A DNA stretch of 64,000 nucleotides from CAZNSX01 sp964575845 (GTDB taxonomy: Bacteria; UBA8248; CAZNSX01): assembly GCA_964575845.1 (NCBI GenBank), contig CAZNSX010000003.1, forward strand, positions 372,001 to 436,000, given 5' to 3'. Under the pieces are notes generated by a model. The model worked only from the letters and a program-made list of their open reading frames with translations. It was not told where the DNA came from and searched no databases. Positions 9,128-16,879 of the stretch are shown here, piece by piece. The position numbers were made by a program, and so were the translations under genes. Position 1 is the first letter of the stretch. Each line of letters starts with the position of its first letter.

Positions 9128-9169
9128 CGGTGCCGGGCGCACTCCAATAGCTTAACGCGCCCGGCACCG
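9128..9169 (-). promoter_or_regulatory. Intercistronic stem-loop between binding protein and permease genes
   Basis: Two perfect 13-base arms (9128-9140 and 9157-9169) enclose a 16-base loop in the gap after the binding-protein gene. On the transcribed strand the stem is followed 12 bases later by a run of six T, so it could terminate part of the transcripts or protect the upstream mRNA. Either would raise binding protein over permease, as at malE-malF. Confidence 0.7.
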
Positions 9170-9209
9170 CCGAGTTCAAATCCCCCTATCTTAGACGATC
9201 AAATCCAGC

Positions 9210-10730
9210 CTAGTAATCTTTGATACCAAGGTCTGACTCGGGGATCCAGTCCTTGCAATTTGGCGTCTCATACGCGCCCGACTTCACAAGGGAACGCCAG
9301 GCCTCTATCTGCCTCTCCCTGCCGATGTCCTCGGTTATGCGCTCCCAGTCCTTTTCGAGGCGGCTCATGGCCTCCTTGGCCGTGCTCATGCCCTGAAGGG
9401 CCTCGCCCAGGCGGACGTCGATCGCGTTGAAGTACTCGCGGTTGCCCGGGATGAGGAGCATGGGAATCGCGCAATCGGCGTCCGCCATGGTGATGGAGAG
9501 GAACTCCTTGCCGTATTTCTTCTGGATCGCGGGATCAGTGAGATTCGATTTGCGGAAGGGGTCCCAGAAGCCGTCCACGTCGGCCACCGCTTCATCGCCG
9601 ATCTTGTGTGAGGTCATCCACTGCAGAAACCAGTAGGCGAGCTCGGGGTGCTTGCCGTAGGAGCTCACATAATAGCCCGTTCCCGCCGTCTGTGTGGACT
9701 TCCTGTTGAGCTTCCCCTTGACCATCGAGCCCGGGATCATACAGCTGAAGACCTTGCCCCTGATCAGGCTCTTGGGGTGGCCGTTGGCATATCCCACGAT
9801 GGAGGGGAATGTGCTGATGGAGAAGGAGTTTCCCCCGGCGAAGAAGGGATAGTTCTGAGGGGTGGCCCAGCCCAGGATGTCCTTGGGCATGAACTTGGTA
9901 ATGGCGAGGAACTCCTCTGTTGCCTCCCAGCCCTCCGGGCTGTTGACGAGAGGCTTCATGTTCTCATCGAAGAGAAGCTTCCCCTTGGAGATGAAGCGCC
10001 CCTGCCACCACCGGTAAGAGAAGTTCCGGGAGCGGTACTCCTGGGCGCCGTAAAGGTCCCTGTCGAGCTTCATGCCGTAAAAGTCCTCGTCCTTCTTGCC
10101 GTTGAAGAAGCTTGCCAGCTGATACCACTCGTCCCAGGTATTCGGGCAGCGGGGATACCAGCCGAACTTCTCGAAGAAGGCCTTCCGGGCCTTGGGCAGG
10201 CTGATGAGGTCCTTCCTGAGGGCCAGAACCGCATGGTCCCCATCCATGAAGAGCCATACAAGATGGCCCTTATAGTACTGCTGAGCCCTGAGGGCCGGGG
10301 CGATGTCGCTGAAATCGGGCTTCCCTCGCGCCGCCCACTCATCCATGGCGGTGATCACCCCGGACTCGTATGCATCGGGCACCATGTGGGCGAAGTGGTT
10401 GAAGATGTCGTACTGTCCGCTCTTCGCCACGGCCTCGGCCATTATCTTGGAGGGGATCTCCGTGTAGCCGTATTCGATGTTCTTCATGGTGACGCCGGTG
10501 AGCTCTTTCCATTTGGCATCTAGCTTTGGCTGTCCCTTGGCGAAGAGGGAGATAAGCAGGTGGACCATCGTGACGTCTTTGAGGCCCTTCTTCTGGATGT
10601 ACTCCTTGGCGCAGTTGACGGCCCGCTCATCAACGGTCTCGCCCGGGCACACTGCCGCGAGGGCCGAGCCCGCAGCAAAGAGGATGACCACCGCCACTGC
10701 CAAGCCGATAAAGCCGAACTTTCTACTCAT
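9210..10730 (-). CDS. Extracellular sugar-type solute-binding protein of ABC transporter
   Basis: The 506-residue precursor has a classic signal peptide (MSRKFGFIGLAVAVVILFAA then GSALA, with cleavage probably after ALA). The mature protein has the layout of family 1 extracellular solute-binding proteins and is longer than the usual 400-450 residues. ATG 10730 is chosen over the open frame's earlier start at 10814, because GGAGGAGGG lies 8 bases upstream and the signal peptide starts exactly there. It is the first gene of the importer operon, separated from the permeases by a stem-loop. Confidence 0.92.
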   Translation of the reverse strand: MSRKFGFIGLAVAVVILFAAGSALAAVCPGETVDERAVNCAKEYIQKKGLKDVTMVHLLISLFAKGQPKLDAKWKELTGVTMKNIEYGYTEIPSKIMAEAVAKSGQYDIFNHFAHMVPDAYESGVITAMDEWAARGKPDFSDIAPALRAQQYYKGHLVWLFMDGDHAVLALRKDLISLPKARKAFFEKFGWYPRCPNTWDEWYQLASFFNGKKDEDFYGMKLDRDLYGAQEYRSRNFSYRWWQGRFISKGKLLFDENMKPLVNSPEGWEATEEFLAITKFMPKDILGWATPQNYPFFAGGNSFSISTFPSIVGYANGHPKSLIRGKVFSCMIPGSMVKGKLNRKSTQTAGTGYYVSSYGKHPELAYWFLQWMTSHKIGDEAVADVDGFWDPFRKSNLTDPAIQKKYGKEFLSITMADADCAIPMLLIPGNREYFNAIDVRLGEALQGMSTAKEAMSRLEKDWERITEDIGRERQIEAWRSLVKSGAYETPNCKDWIPESDLGIKDY

Positions 10731-10755
10731 GAATTGAACCCTCCTCCCTTCAAAT

Positions 10756-10853
10756 AGCAGTGGTTTTTCCTGGTTAAATAGAACCACTAAAGAAGGACTA
10801 TCGGGCGGCATCACCTCCCTTCAGCTATGGCTGACCTGAGAATAACCACTGCT
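10756..10853. promoter_or_regulatory. Repeated inverted operator-like sites in the divergent region
   Basis: AGCAGTGGTT at 10756-10765 recurs inverted as AACCACTGCT at 10844-10853, and a 7-base inverted copy (AACCACT) is at 10782-10788. The three elements lie just upstream of the binding-protein gene, in or next to its leader. This arrangement fits a dimeric repressor able to loop DNA. No regulator gene is adjacent. Confidence 0.4.
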
Positions 10854-10928
10854 GCCAGAGAACCTTACTCTTAGAAAAAGGCTTTCTTTCGTGAGCGCTT
10901 AGATGTTGCATCTTGCGAGCGGACACCA

Positions 10929-10960
10929 TTCCGGTGGACTGATCCGCTCTGCGGATTAAT
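10929..10960. promoter_or_regulatory. Imperfect palindrome in the divergent promoter region
   Basis: ATCCGC-TCT-GCGGAT forms a short perfect core. Outer arms ACTG and CAGT extend it with a four-base bulge. It lies between the two outward-facing transcription units and may be an operator or a small hairpin. Confidence 0.3.
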
Positions 10961-10986
10961 CAGTTTGCCCCGTTGATTGACGATTT

Positions 10987-11015
10987 CAGTTACTACTTTT
11001 CGTAATTTTTGTCAA
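10987..11015 (-). promoter_or_regulatory. Candidate sigma70-type promoter of the sugar ABC operon
   Basis: On the minus strand a perfect TTGACA (11015-11010) is followed 17 bases later by TAACTG, a weak -10. The region is AT-rich and lies about 260 bases upstream of the binding-protein start, leaving a long leader that contains the operator-like repeats. Confidence 0.35.
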
Positions 11016-11132
11016 GTCCAAAATTTAACCCGGATCGGGCTCACTCCTGAGGCCGGTCATAGGAAGCTCTGGGGGTAAGTGGGCACTTCGACTGCGGCAT
11101 GCTTTTTTGGCTCTCATTCCCCTCCTTTTCAT

Positions 11133-11160
11133 TTGACATGGAAGGGCTCCTTTTGATAAA
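11133..11160 (+). promoter_or_regulatory. Candidate sigma70-type promoter of the M24 peptidase gene
   Basis: TTGACA at 11133-11138 and GATAAA at 11155-11160 are separated by 16 bases. The start codon of the M24 gene lies 93 bases downstream. Confidence 0.45.
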
Positions 11161-11252
11161 GAGGGGCGGCGTCTTCCCCTGAGGGGGCTCTCTTCGAGGA
11201 AAGGGTGATACTTTAACTCAGGCGAGTTAGGATTTCAGGGAGGATAGAGAGC

Positions 11253-12512
11253 ATGCTGCTTAACAAGGAGCGCGCGCTGGGCGTCATGGCGGACTACGGG
11301 CTCGATGCCCTCATTGCCTCAACCCCGAATAACGTAACCTACCTCAGTGATTTTGGCGGCTGGACGACGCGCATGTATCAGGGGCAGACGACTCAGAAGG
11401 GCCTCCAGAACTACGCCGTTCTGCCTCGCAGGGAGGATATGGCTCCCTGCGTGATTATCCCCCTCCAGGAAGGCATCTACGTGAGCATGTTCCCCCTCTG
11501 GATGGAAGAGGTGAGGACATTCGGCTCCTATAACATCATCCGAAACCCGGAGAACGTGCTGCGGCGCCTCGAGGAGAGGGGGTTTGAGGAGATTCTCGAT
11601 GCGAGCCACCTGAATAGCCCGACGGCGGGAGAGGAGCTCGTCAAGGCCCTCAAGGAGAAGGGCCTTGATAATGGGAAGATCGGGGTTGACTGGGAGAACA
11701 TGAGCCCGCACACCGTGGAGCTACTCAGGCGGGAGTGCCCGAAAGCGGATTTTCAGGATGCCTGCGACCTTTTCCGCTACATAAGAATAGTCAAGACCGA
11801 GGAGGAGCTCAAGCGCCTGAGAAGGGCGGCACAGACAAATGAGGCGGGATACCAAGCGGTCGTAAGTACGGCCCAGGTCGGGGTATCAGAACTGGAGCTC
11901 CGGCAGGCATACCTTGAGGCTGTTGCCCATGAGGGGGGGATATTCGAGTTCTACAACTCCCCCTGTGGAAGCCGCTCTGGGGCCTGGTATCCTCCCTGCG
12001 ATAACAGGCTCGTGCCAGGAGATGTTATGCTCTTTGACTGCGGCTGCATCTGGAATCACTACCATGCCGATACCGGCGGCAGCTGCTCCATGGGGGAGCC
12101 CTCGGAGAAGGCTAAAAAGCTCTACCGGGCGCAGACCCTGACGGTGGAGGCGGCCCTCGATATGGTTAAGCCCGGGACCAGGCCCTCAGAGATTTTCAGC
12201 CTCATGACTGAGACCCTGAGGAAAAACGGTGTCGAGCGGATAATGACCTACGGTCACGGGATAGGCATCGAGGGGAGGGACCTTCCGATAATTGCCGCCG
12301 AAACGGATGTTGTCACGCCCGTGCCGAAGCCGGCGCCGGGGATGCTCGTAAGCCCCCAGGACCCACCCCTGGAGGCAAATACCGTTCTCAACATCGAGGT
12401 TCCCACATGTGAGTTCGGCTGGGGAGGGCTGCAGCTCGAGCACTCGGTAGTGGTAACCAAAGCGGGCTGGGAGCTACTCATCCCGAGGAAGCCAAAGCTC
12501 GAAGTCAAGTGA
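11253..12512 (+). CDS. M24-family metallopeptidase (Xaa-Pro dipeptidase/aminopeptidase-like)
   Basis: This 419-residue protein has a Creatinase_N-like domain (about 1-165, opening with ALIASTPNNVTYL) and a pita-bread catalytic domain. All five metal ligands of a prolidase-type site are present: D262, D273 (HADTGG), H335 (GHGIG), E382 (NIEVP) and E396 (LEHS). An active dinuclear peptidase cleaving an X-Pro or similar bond is therefore likely; true creatinases lack these ligands. The ATG has GGGAGG about 10 bases upstream. It is divergent from the ABC operon and faces the alcohol dehydrogenase gene. A paralogue with the same N-terminal signature lies at 55.6 kb. Confidence 0.88.
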   Translation: MLLNKERALGVMADYGLDALIASTPNNVTYLSDFGGWTTRMYQGQTTQKGLQNYAVLPRREDMAPCVIIPLQEGIYVSMFPLWMEEVRTFGSYNIIRNPENVLRRLEERGFEEILDASHLNSPTAGEELVKALKEKGLDNGKIGVDWENMSPHTVELLRRECPKADFQDACDLFRYIRIVKTEEELKRLRRAAQTNEAGYQAVVSTAQVGVSELELRQAYLEAVAHEGGIFEFYNSPCGSRSGAWYPPCDNRLVPGDVMLFDCGCIWNHYHADTGGSCSMGEPSEKAKKLYRAQTLTVEAALDMVKPGTRPSEIFSLMTETLRKNGVERIMTYGHGIGIEGRDLPIIAAETDVVTPVPKPAPGMLVSPQDPPLEANTVLNIEVPTCEFGWGGLQLEHSVVVTKAGWELLIPRKPKLEVK

Positions 12513-12516
12513 AGGG

Positions 12517-12537
12517 TGGGGGCCGGCTCATCCCCCA
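12517..12537. terminator. Weak hairpin between converging genes
   Basis: TGGGGG (12517-12522) pairs with CCCCCA (12532-12537) across a 9-base loop directly after the M24 stop codon. There is no T run, so it may end transcription only partly or act as an mRNA 3' end. Confidence 0.35.
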
Positions 12538-12571
12538 ATCTCTTGACGACCTCGTAGAAGACCTCTATAAC

Positions 12572-13609
12572 CTAATCCACGGGAGTGAGGAGTACCTTCT
12601 GGGCCTCTTTCTTTTCGGTCTTCTCGAAGCCCTCCCGCCACTCGGTTATGGGGAGAATGCTGGAAACAAGAGGTTGCTGGCGCACGAGCCCCTGGCCCAT
12701 TAGCTTCAGGGCCTTCTGCCAGGCGCTCCTCTTCTGGGCGAAGGAGCCCACGTAGCGGGCCTCCTTCCAAGCCAAGTCATCGAGGTCCATGGGGACATCC
12801 TCGCCGAAAAGCCCGAGCTGAACCACCGTTCCCCCTTTGCAGATGGCCTTGAGGCAGGCACGGGCCGAGGCAAGAGCGCCTGCGGCCTCAACGGCCATAT
12901 CGACGCCATAGCCTTCGCTCATCTCCAAGAGTACCTCCTGCAGGTCTTCTTCATCCACTTTGACGACCCTCGCCGCTCCGAGCTTCAGAGCCAGCTTAAG
13001 CCTCTCCTGGTCGGGTCTCATGCCCGAGACGATGACGGTGGCCCCCTCGGCCCTTGCCACCTGGCAGGCAAGGAGCCCTATGGTGCCTGGGCCTGAGATG
13101 AGGACGACATCGGTGGCGCTCACCCTTGCCTGCTCTGTGAGGCCGTGCACGCAGACGGCTGTAGGTTCTGTCATGGCGGCCGCCTCGAAGCTCACGTTAT
13201 CGGGTAGCTTGTGGATGCTCTCGGCCCTTATGACCACGAAGTTCGTGAAGGCCCCGTCTCTTCGGACTCCTGCGATCATCCGCTCGGGGCAACGGTTGTA
13301 GGCCCCGGAGGAGCAGTAGCGGCAGCGCCCGCAGGAGGAGGAGGTAGGCTCCGAGGTGACCCTGTCGCCCACCTCAATGCCCTTCACTCCGGGGCCCACC
13401 TCTGCGATGAGGCCGCTGAACTCATGGCCCAGGACCAGGGGGAGGCGGCCCAGGAACTTGACCGCATCGTGAAGGATGTGGATATCGGTGCCGCACACAC
13501 CGGCCGCCTTCACCTCTATTTTCACCTCGCCTGGACCGACCCCCGGCTCGGGCACATCGATAACTTCGATGTTGCCATAGCCCCTCTTGGTCTTTACGAC
13601 TGCCTTCAT
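12572..13609 (-). CDS. Zinc-dependent medium-chain alcohol/polyol dehydrogenase
   Basis: A 345-residue MDR-superfamily enzyme of the sorbitol/threonine dehydrogenase group. Catalytic zinc ligands are the Cys in GVCGTD and the His/Glu of LGHEF. The structural zinc lobe has four Cys in SSSCGRCRYC...NRC. The Rossmann segment carries SGPGTIGLLACQVA. It should oxidise a secondary alcohol of a sugar or polyol with NAD(P). ATG 13609 follows GAGGAG by 5 bases; an ATG at 13624 overlapping the SDR stop is also possible. It is the last gene of a kinase-SDR-dehydrogenase unit. Confidence 0.88.
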   Translation of the reverse strand: MKAVVKTKRGYGNIEVIDVPEPGVGPGEVKIEVKAAGVCGTDIHILHDAVKFLGRLPLVLGHEFSGLIAEVGPGVKGIEVGDRVTSEPTSSSCGRCRYCSSGAYNRCPERMIAGVRRDGAFTNFVVIRAESIHKLPDNVSFEAAAMTEPTAVCVHGLTEQARVSATDVVLISGPGTIGLLACQVARAEGATVIVSGMRPDQERLKLALKLGAARVVKVDEEDLQEVLLEMSEGYGVDMAVEAAGALASARACLKAICKGGTVVQLGLFGEDVPMDLDDLAWKEARYVGSFAQKRSAWQKALKLMGQGLVRQQPLVSSILPITEWREGFEKTEKKEAQKVLLTPVD

Positions 13610-13620
13610 CTCGTCTCCTC

Positions 13621-14367
13621 TCAATCCATGAACATGCCGCCATTTACCTGGAGCACTACCCCGCTAATGTAGCCCGCCTTCTCGCTCACGAGGAACCCCA
13701 CGGCATGAGCCACATCTTCTGCCGTGCCGAAGCGGGCCAAGGGGATTGCCCTCAACCATTCCTCTCCCCGGACCTTGATCATGGCTTCCGACATCCTTGT
13801 AGCTATGATGCCGGGAGCCACACAGTTCACGGTGACATGAGGGGCGAGCTCCTGTGCAAGGGTCCGGGAGAAGCCGATCATCCCGGCTTTAGAGGCGCAG
13901 TAATGGGCATGCTCCCGGGAGGGGCGAAGGCCCGAGATGGAGCTTATGCTCACTATGCGGCCCCAGCTGGCTTCGCTCATGGGCCTTGCCGCCGCCCGGC
14001 AGCAATTGAAAACGCCCTTGAGGTTTATATCCAGGGCCTCATCCCATTCCTCTTCCCTCATTTCCGCGACCCAGGCCTCTCTATAGACCCCGGCACCATT
14101 GATGAGGACGTGGAGGCCCCTATGCTCTCGCACGATTGAGTCTATGGCCTCGTGGCAGGCGGCAAAATCCCTGACGTCAAGGCGCCTTGGATGAGCCTTA
14201 AAGCCATCGCGCCTGAGCAATTCCACTGTCTCTTCGGTCCTCTCATCTTCTATATCGCCTATTACTAAGATGGCCCCCGCCTCCCCGAGTTCCCGGGCTA
14301 TGGCTCGGCCGATGTCGCCGGAGCCTCCGGTTATGAAAGCCACCCTTCCATCCAGCTCCTTTCCCAT
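13621..14367 (-). CDS. Short-chain dehydrogenase/reductase (SDR, FabG-like)
   Basis: A 248-residue classical SDR with the nucleotide motif TGGSGDIG near the N-terminus, NGAG, the catalytic Ser in SISSISG and YCASK as the Tyr-Lys pair. The C-terminal SGVVLQVNGG is also typical. The frame is open far upstream, but ATG 14367 has AAGGAGG 8 bases before it and gives the normal family N-terminus. It overlaps or abuts the zinc dehydrogenase gene, and both probably oxidise or interconvert the imported sugar or polyol. Confidence 0.9.
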   Translation of the reverse strand: MGKELDGRVAFITGGSGDIGRAIARELGEAGAILVIGDIEDERTEETVELLRRDGFKAHPRRLDVRDFAACHEAIDSIVREHRGLHVLINGAGVYREAWVAEMREEEWDEALDINLKGVFNCCRAAARPMSEASWGRIVSISSISGLRPSREHAHYCASKAGMIGFSRTLAQELAPHVTVNCVAPGIIATRMSEAMIKVRGEEWLRAIPLARFGTAEDVAHAVGFLVSEKAGYISGVVLQVNGGMFMD

Positions 14368-14407
14368 GGCCTTAACCTCCTTCATTGCGTCTAACTGAGA
14401 GCCCTGC

Positions 14408-15349
14408 TCATGAAGAGTGTTTCGCAATGAACTCCTCCACCTCAGCCCTTCTGGGCATGGCCAGCGAGCAGCTGTGGCGGGTGACCACGATGCCCCCCAC
14501 CGCGTTCCCGAACCGGCAGCATTGCTCCAGGCTCCACCCCTGAAGAAGCCCAAAGCAGAAGCCTGCACCGAAGCCATCTCCCGCGCCGAGTGTATTCAGG
14601 ATCTCAACAGGAAAGCCCGGTGCATGTACCTCCTCATCCCCGGTGAAAGCTGAAGAACCCAACCCCCCTCGCTTCACCACCACGAGCCCGGGCCCCTGCC
14701 TCAGGATGGCCTCGGCCATCGCGCGAGGCCCTTCGCCAGGCGCGATTATAGATATCTCCTCCTCGGTGCCGATTATGACGTCAGCCCTGGTGAGGGCCAT
14801 CTTTTCATAGAAGCTTGCTACAAGGCTATCGGGCCAGACCATGGGCCTGTAGTCCACATCGAAGACCACCCTCACACCCGCCTCCCGTGCCAACTCCTGG
14901 GCCCTCAGGGTAGCCTCACGGGAGGGGGCAGTCGCCATGGAAACCCCGCTGGTGAAAAGGAGCCTGGCCGAAGCTATGTGCTCGGGTTCAAGCTCCTCCT
15001 TCGTGAGGTATTCATCAGCGCAGGGCTGGCGGTAGTAGAGGATGGGGAATTTATCGGGAGGGGTTATGGATACGAGGTTCAGGCCCGTCCGGTAATGGGG
15101 ATCAGAGGATATGTGGGAGATATCGATGCCTTCGCTCTCCAGAAAATTCCGTACGAAGCGTCCCATCTCATCATCGCCCACCCGGCCAATGAAGCTCGTT
15201 TTGGCCCCCAGGCGGGCGACGCCAACGGCAAAATTGGCGGGGCAGCCCCCCACATACCTGCTGAAGGTCTCAACCTGGGAGAGTGGCCTCCCGAGCTCAT
15301 TGGCATAGAGGTCCACGGTGGCCCTTCCCATGGCGATGACATCTATCAT
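14408..15349 (-). CDS. PfkB-family sugar kinase, 5-dehydro-2-deoxygluconokinase (IolC)-like
   Basis: The 313-residue ribokinase-fold protein opens with MGRATVDLYANELGRPL and YVGGCPANFAVGVARLG, the pattern of IolC-type kinases. Near the C-terminus NTLGAGDGFGAGF holds the catalytic Asp and anion hole. IolC phosphorylates 5-dehydro-2-deoxy-D-gluconate in inositol breakdown, but no other iol gene (aldolase, iolB/D/E) is present, so the substrate could be another keto-deoxy sugar. The ATG follows GGAGG by 8 bases. It is first in the kinase-SDR-dehydrogenase unit, 40 bases before the SDR start. Confidence 0.82.
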   Translation of the reverse strand: MIDVIAMGRATVDLYANELGRPLSQVETFSRYVGGCPANFAVGVARLGAKTSFIGRVGDDEMGRFVRNFLESEGIDISHISSDPHYRTGLNLVSITPPDKFPILYYRQPCADEYLTKEELEPEHIASARLLFTSGVSMATAPSREATLRAQELAREAGVRVVFDVDYRPMVWPDSLVASFYEKMALTRADVIIGTEEEISIIAPGEGPRAMAEAILRQGPGLVVVKRGGLGSSAFTGDEEVHAPGFPVEILNTLGAGDGFGAGFCFGLLQGWSLEQCCRFGNAVGGIVVTRHSCSLAMPRRAEVEEFIAKHSS

Positions 15350-15422
15350 GGTTTCGTCCTCCTTCCCCGGAGGTTCCGGCTCTCTAAGGTGATGGCTTGA
15401 GCGAGGGAAGCTTCCAAGAATC

Positions 15423-15428
15423 TATAAT
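15423..15428 (+). promoter_or_regulatory. -10-like element upstream of first MFS gene
   Basis: A perfect TATAAT follows TTGAGC at an over-long 20-base distance, with the palindrome GGAAGCTTCC between them. The duplicated copy keeps the arrangement with TACAAT at 16909-16914, so the element was carried along in the duplication. Confidence 0.35.
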
Positions 15429-15557
15429 ATTATCCTCCTTTCCGCAAGGAGAACTACCCGGGCGGGGGTAGGGGGATAATGGGATGTGCTATCATGCGGC
15501 TTGGCATTCGTGGCTTTTGCATGACCCCCTGAGGCGGGAGACAGCTTGGAGGCACCG

Positions 15558-16775
15558 ATGAAAGATGAAGCCTCGGGTAGGGTGAAGGGTATAGAGCTCA
15601 GCGCGGTGAGAGGGCCTCTCGGGGACCGCTCTCTTGTTCTCTGGGTTACTCTGAGCCACGGTGTTACCGATGCTTATCCGGGCTTTTTGCCGCCGCTGCT
15701 CCCCCTTATCATCGCCCGCTTCGGCCTTTCCATCACCCTTGCTAGCACCCTAGTTGCCGCTCTAAGCCTCACGAGCTTCTTTGCGCAGCCCCTTTTTGGT
15801 TATCTAACCGATCGCTTCGATAGAAGGCTTATGCTCATAGGAGGCCTGGCCCTTTCGGCAAGCGCTTTGAGCTTTATAGGCCTCATCCCCAGCTATGGAC
15901 TTCTGCTCTTGCTCTTAGCACTCGGGGGGCTTGGGGTTGCATGCTTTCACCCGGCTGGCTTCGCTACAGTAAGCTTCGCTATGCCTCTTCGGGCGCGGGC
16001 CCTGGGCGTCTCGATTTTTGGCGCGGGTGGATCCGTGGGCAACCCAGGAGGCTCAGTGGTTGTGGCGGCGCTGGTGGCGGCCTATGGGCTTTCCGCAACC
16101 TGGCTTGCCATTTTCCCAGGGCTGGCACTGGCCCTTTGGCTCCTCCACATTCTTCCTGCCCCTCAGCCCCGCCAGAAGGTGCCCGAGCGACCTCTGCTGA
16201 GGAGCTTGGTGAGATTTCCCCTTGCGGGGGTGCTGGGAGTAATCATCTTCCGGTTTGCCGCCTATATTTCCTTTGCCAACCTTATGCCAATTATAATCCA
16301 CGACAGGGGCATGAGACTCGAGGCGGGGGCTCTGGCGGTCATGGCCCTTGGCCTGGGCGGGGCCGCCGGGGGCATCCTGGGAGGGTGGCTCAGCAGCCGG
16401 GTGGGAAAGGAGAGGGTTATTTGGGGCTCCCTTGCCCTCTCACCCTTCGCCCTCTCCCTGTCACTTTGGATGAGAGAGCCCCTCTTCCTTTATTGGGCCT
16501 TGGCCCTGGGGGGGATGGTTATAAACTCCAGCGTGCCCCTGACGATTGTGCTTGCGCAGGAGATTGCGCCGGAAAGGCTCGCGACGATAACCTCCTTTGC
16601 CACGGGCTTCTCCCTGGGTCTTTCCGGCCTGGCCTTTATACCTGTAGGGAGGCTGGCCGATGCCATCGGGCCGGAGGGGGCTTTATGGTGGGTCTGCCTC
16701 TTTCCGCTGGCGGCTCTTTTTTTAGGAGTTCTCTCTCTTGGGAGGGCGAGGGAAGAGGGAGAGGCTCAGGCCTGA
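15558..16775 (+). CDS. MFS transporter, fosmidomycin-resistance (Fsr)-like
   Basis: A 405-residue integral membrane protein with about 12 hydrophobic segments and the MFS loop GYLTDRFDRRLMLIGG after helix 2. LSHGVTDAYPGFLPPLLPLI at the first helix and ACFHPAG resemble the Fsr branch of drug and metabolite exporters. ATG 15558 has TTGGAGG 5 bases upstream; the TTG at 15546 lies within that site. The next gene is a clear paralogue, roughly three quarters identical by eye. Substrate unknown. Confidence 0.88.
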   Translation: MKDEASGRVKGIELSAVRGPLGDRSLVLWVTLSHGVTDAYPGFLPPLLPLIIARFGLSITLASTLVAALSLTSFFAQPLFGYLTDRFDRRLMLIGGLALSASALSFIGLIPSYGLLLLLLALGGLGVACFHPAGFATVSFAMPLRARALGVSIFGAGGSVGNPGGSVVVAALVAAYGLSATWLAIFPGLALALWLLHILPAPQPRQKVPERPLLRSLVRFPLAGVLGVIIFRFAAYISFANLMPIIIHDRGMRLEAGALAVMALGLGGAAGGILGGWLSSRVGKERVIWGSLALSPFALSLSLWMREPLFLYWALALGGMVINSSVPLTIVLAQEIAPERLATITSFATGFSLGLSGLAFIPVGRLADAIGPEGALWWVCLFPLAALFLGVLSLGRAREEGEAQA

Positions 16776-16820
16776 TCGAGCCTTCTCTTGATTTCCCGCG
16801 CCTCCAGCACGCCCGAGGCC
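16766..16820 (-). pseudogene. Remnant of FAD dehydrogenase gene 3' end left by duplication
   Basis: On the minus strand this reads ASGVLEARELIKRRL-like codons (ASGVL, EAREI, KRRL, then a stop). It matches the C-terminus of the intact FAD dehydrogenase at 18250 (ASGVLAAREIMRRLG). It overlaps the end of the first MFS gene, just as the intact gene overlaps the end of the second. Confidence 0.7.
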
Positions 16821-16879
16821 AATCTCAACATGTGTCCTAGCGTACTTCTCCCCGGCGGCTAGCGGCCTTCTGTGGTAAG

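Larger units (their letters stand above)
15394..16820. repeat. Tandem duplication, copy 1 (MFS gene plus flanks)
   Basis: This copy runs from GGCTTGAGCGA upstream of the first MFS gene through the gene and into a 50-base piece matching the 3' end of the FAD dehydrogenase gene. The second copy is at 16880-18298. Non-coding and coding parts are both alignable by eye. Confidence 0.75.

Noticed and set aside
11253..12512. Creatinase, to pair with the creatininase-family gene at 5 kb
   Set aside because: All five prolidase metal ligands are present, whereas creatinases lack them; the two genes are also 5 kb apart and not co-transcribed.
15409..15418. GGAAGCTTCC palindrome as a repressor site for the MFS gene
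   Set aside because: Copy 2 of the duplicated region breaks the palindrome while keeping surrounding bases, so functional constraint is not supported.
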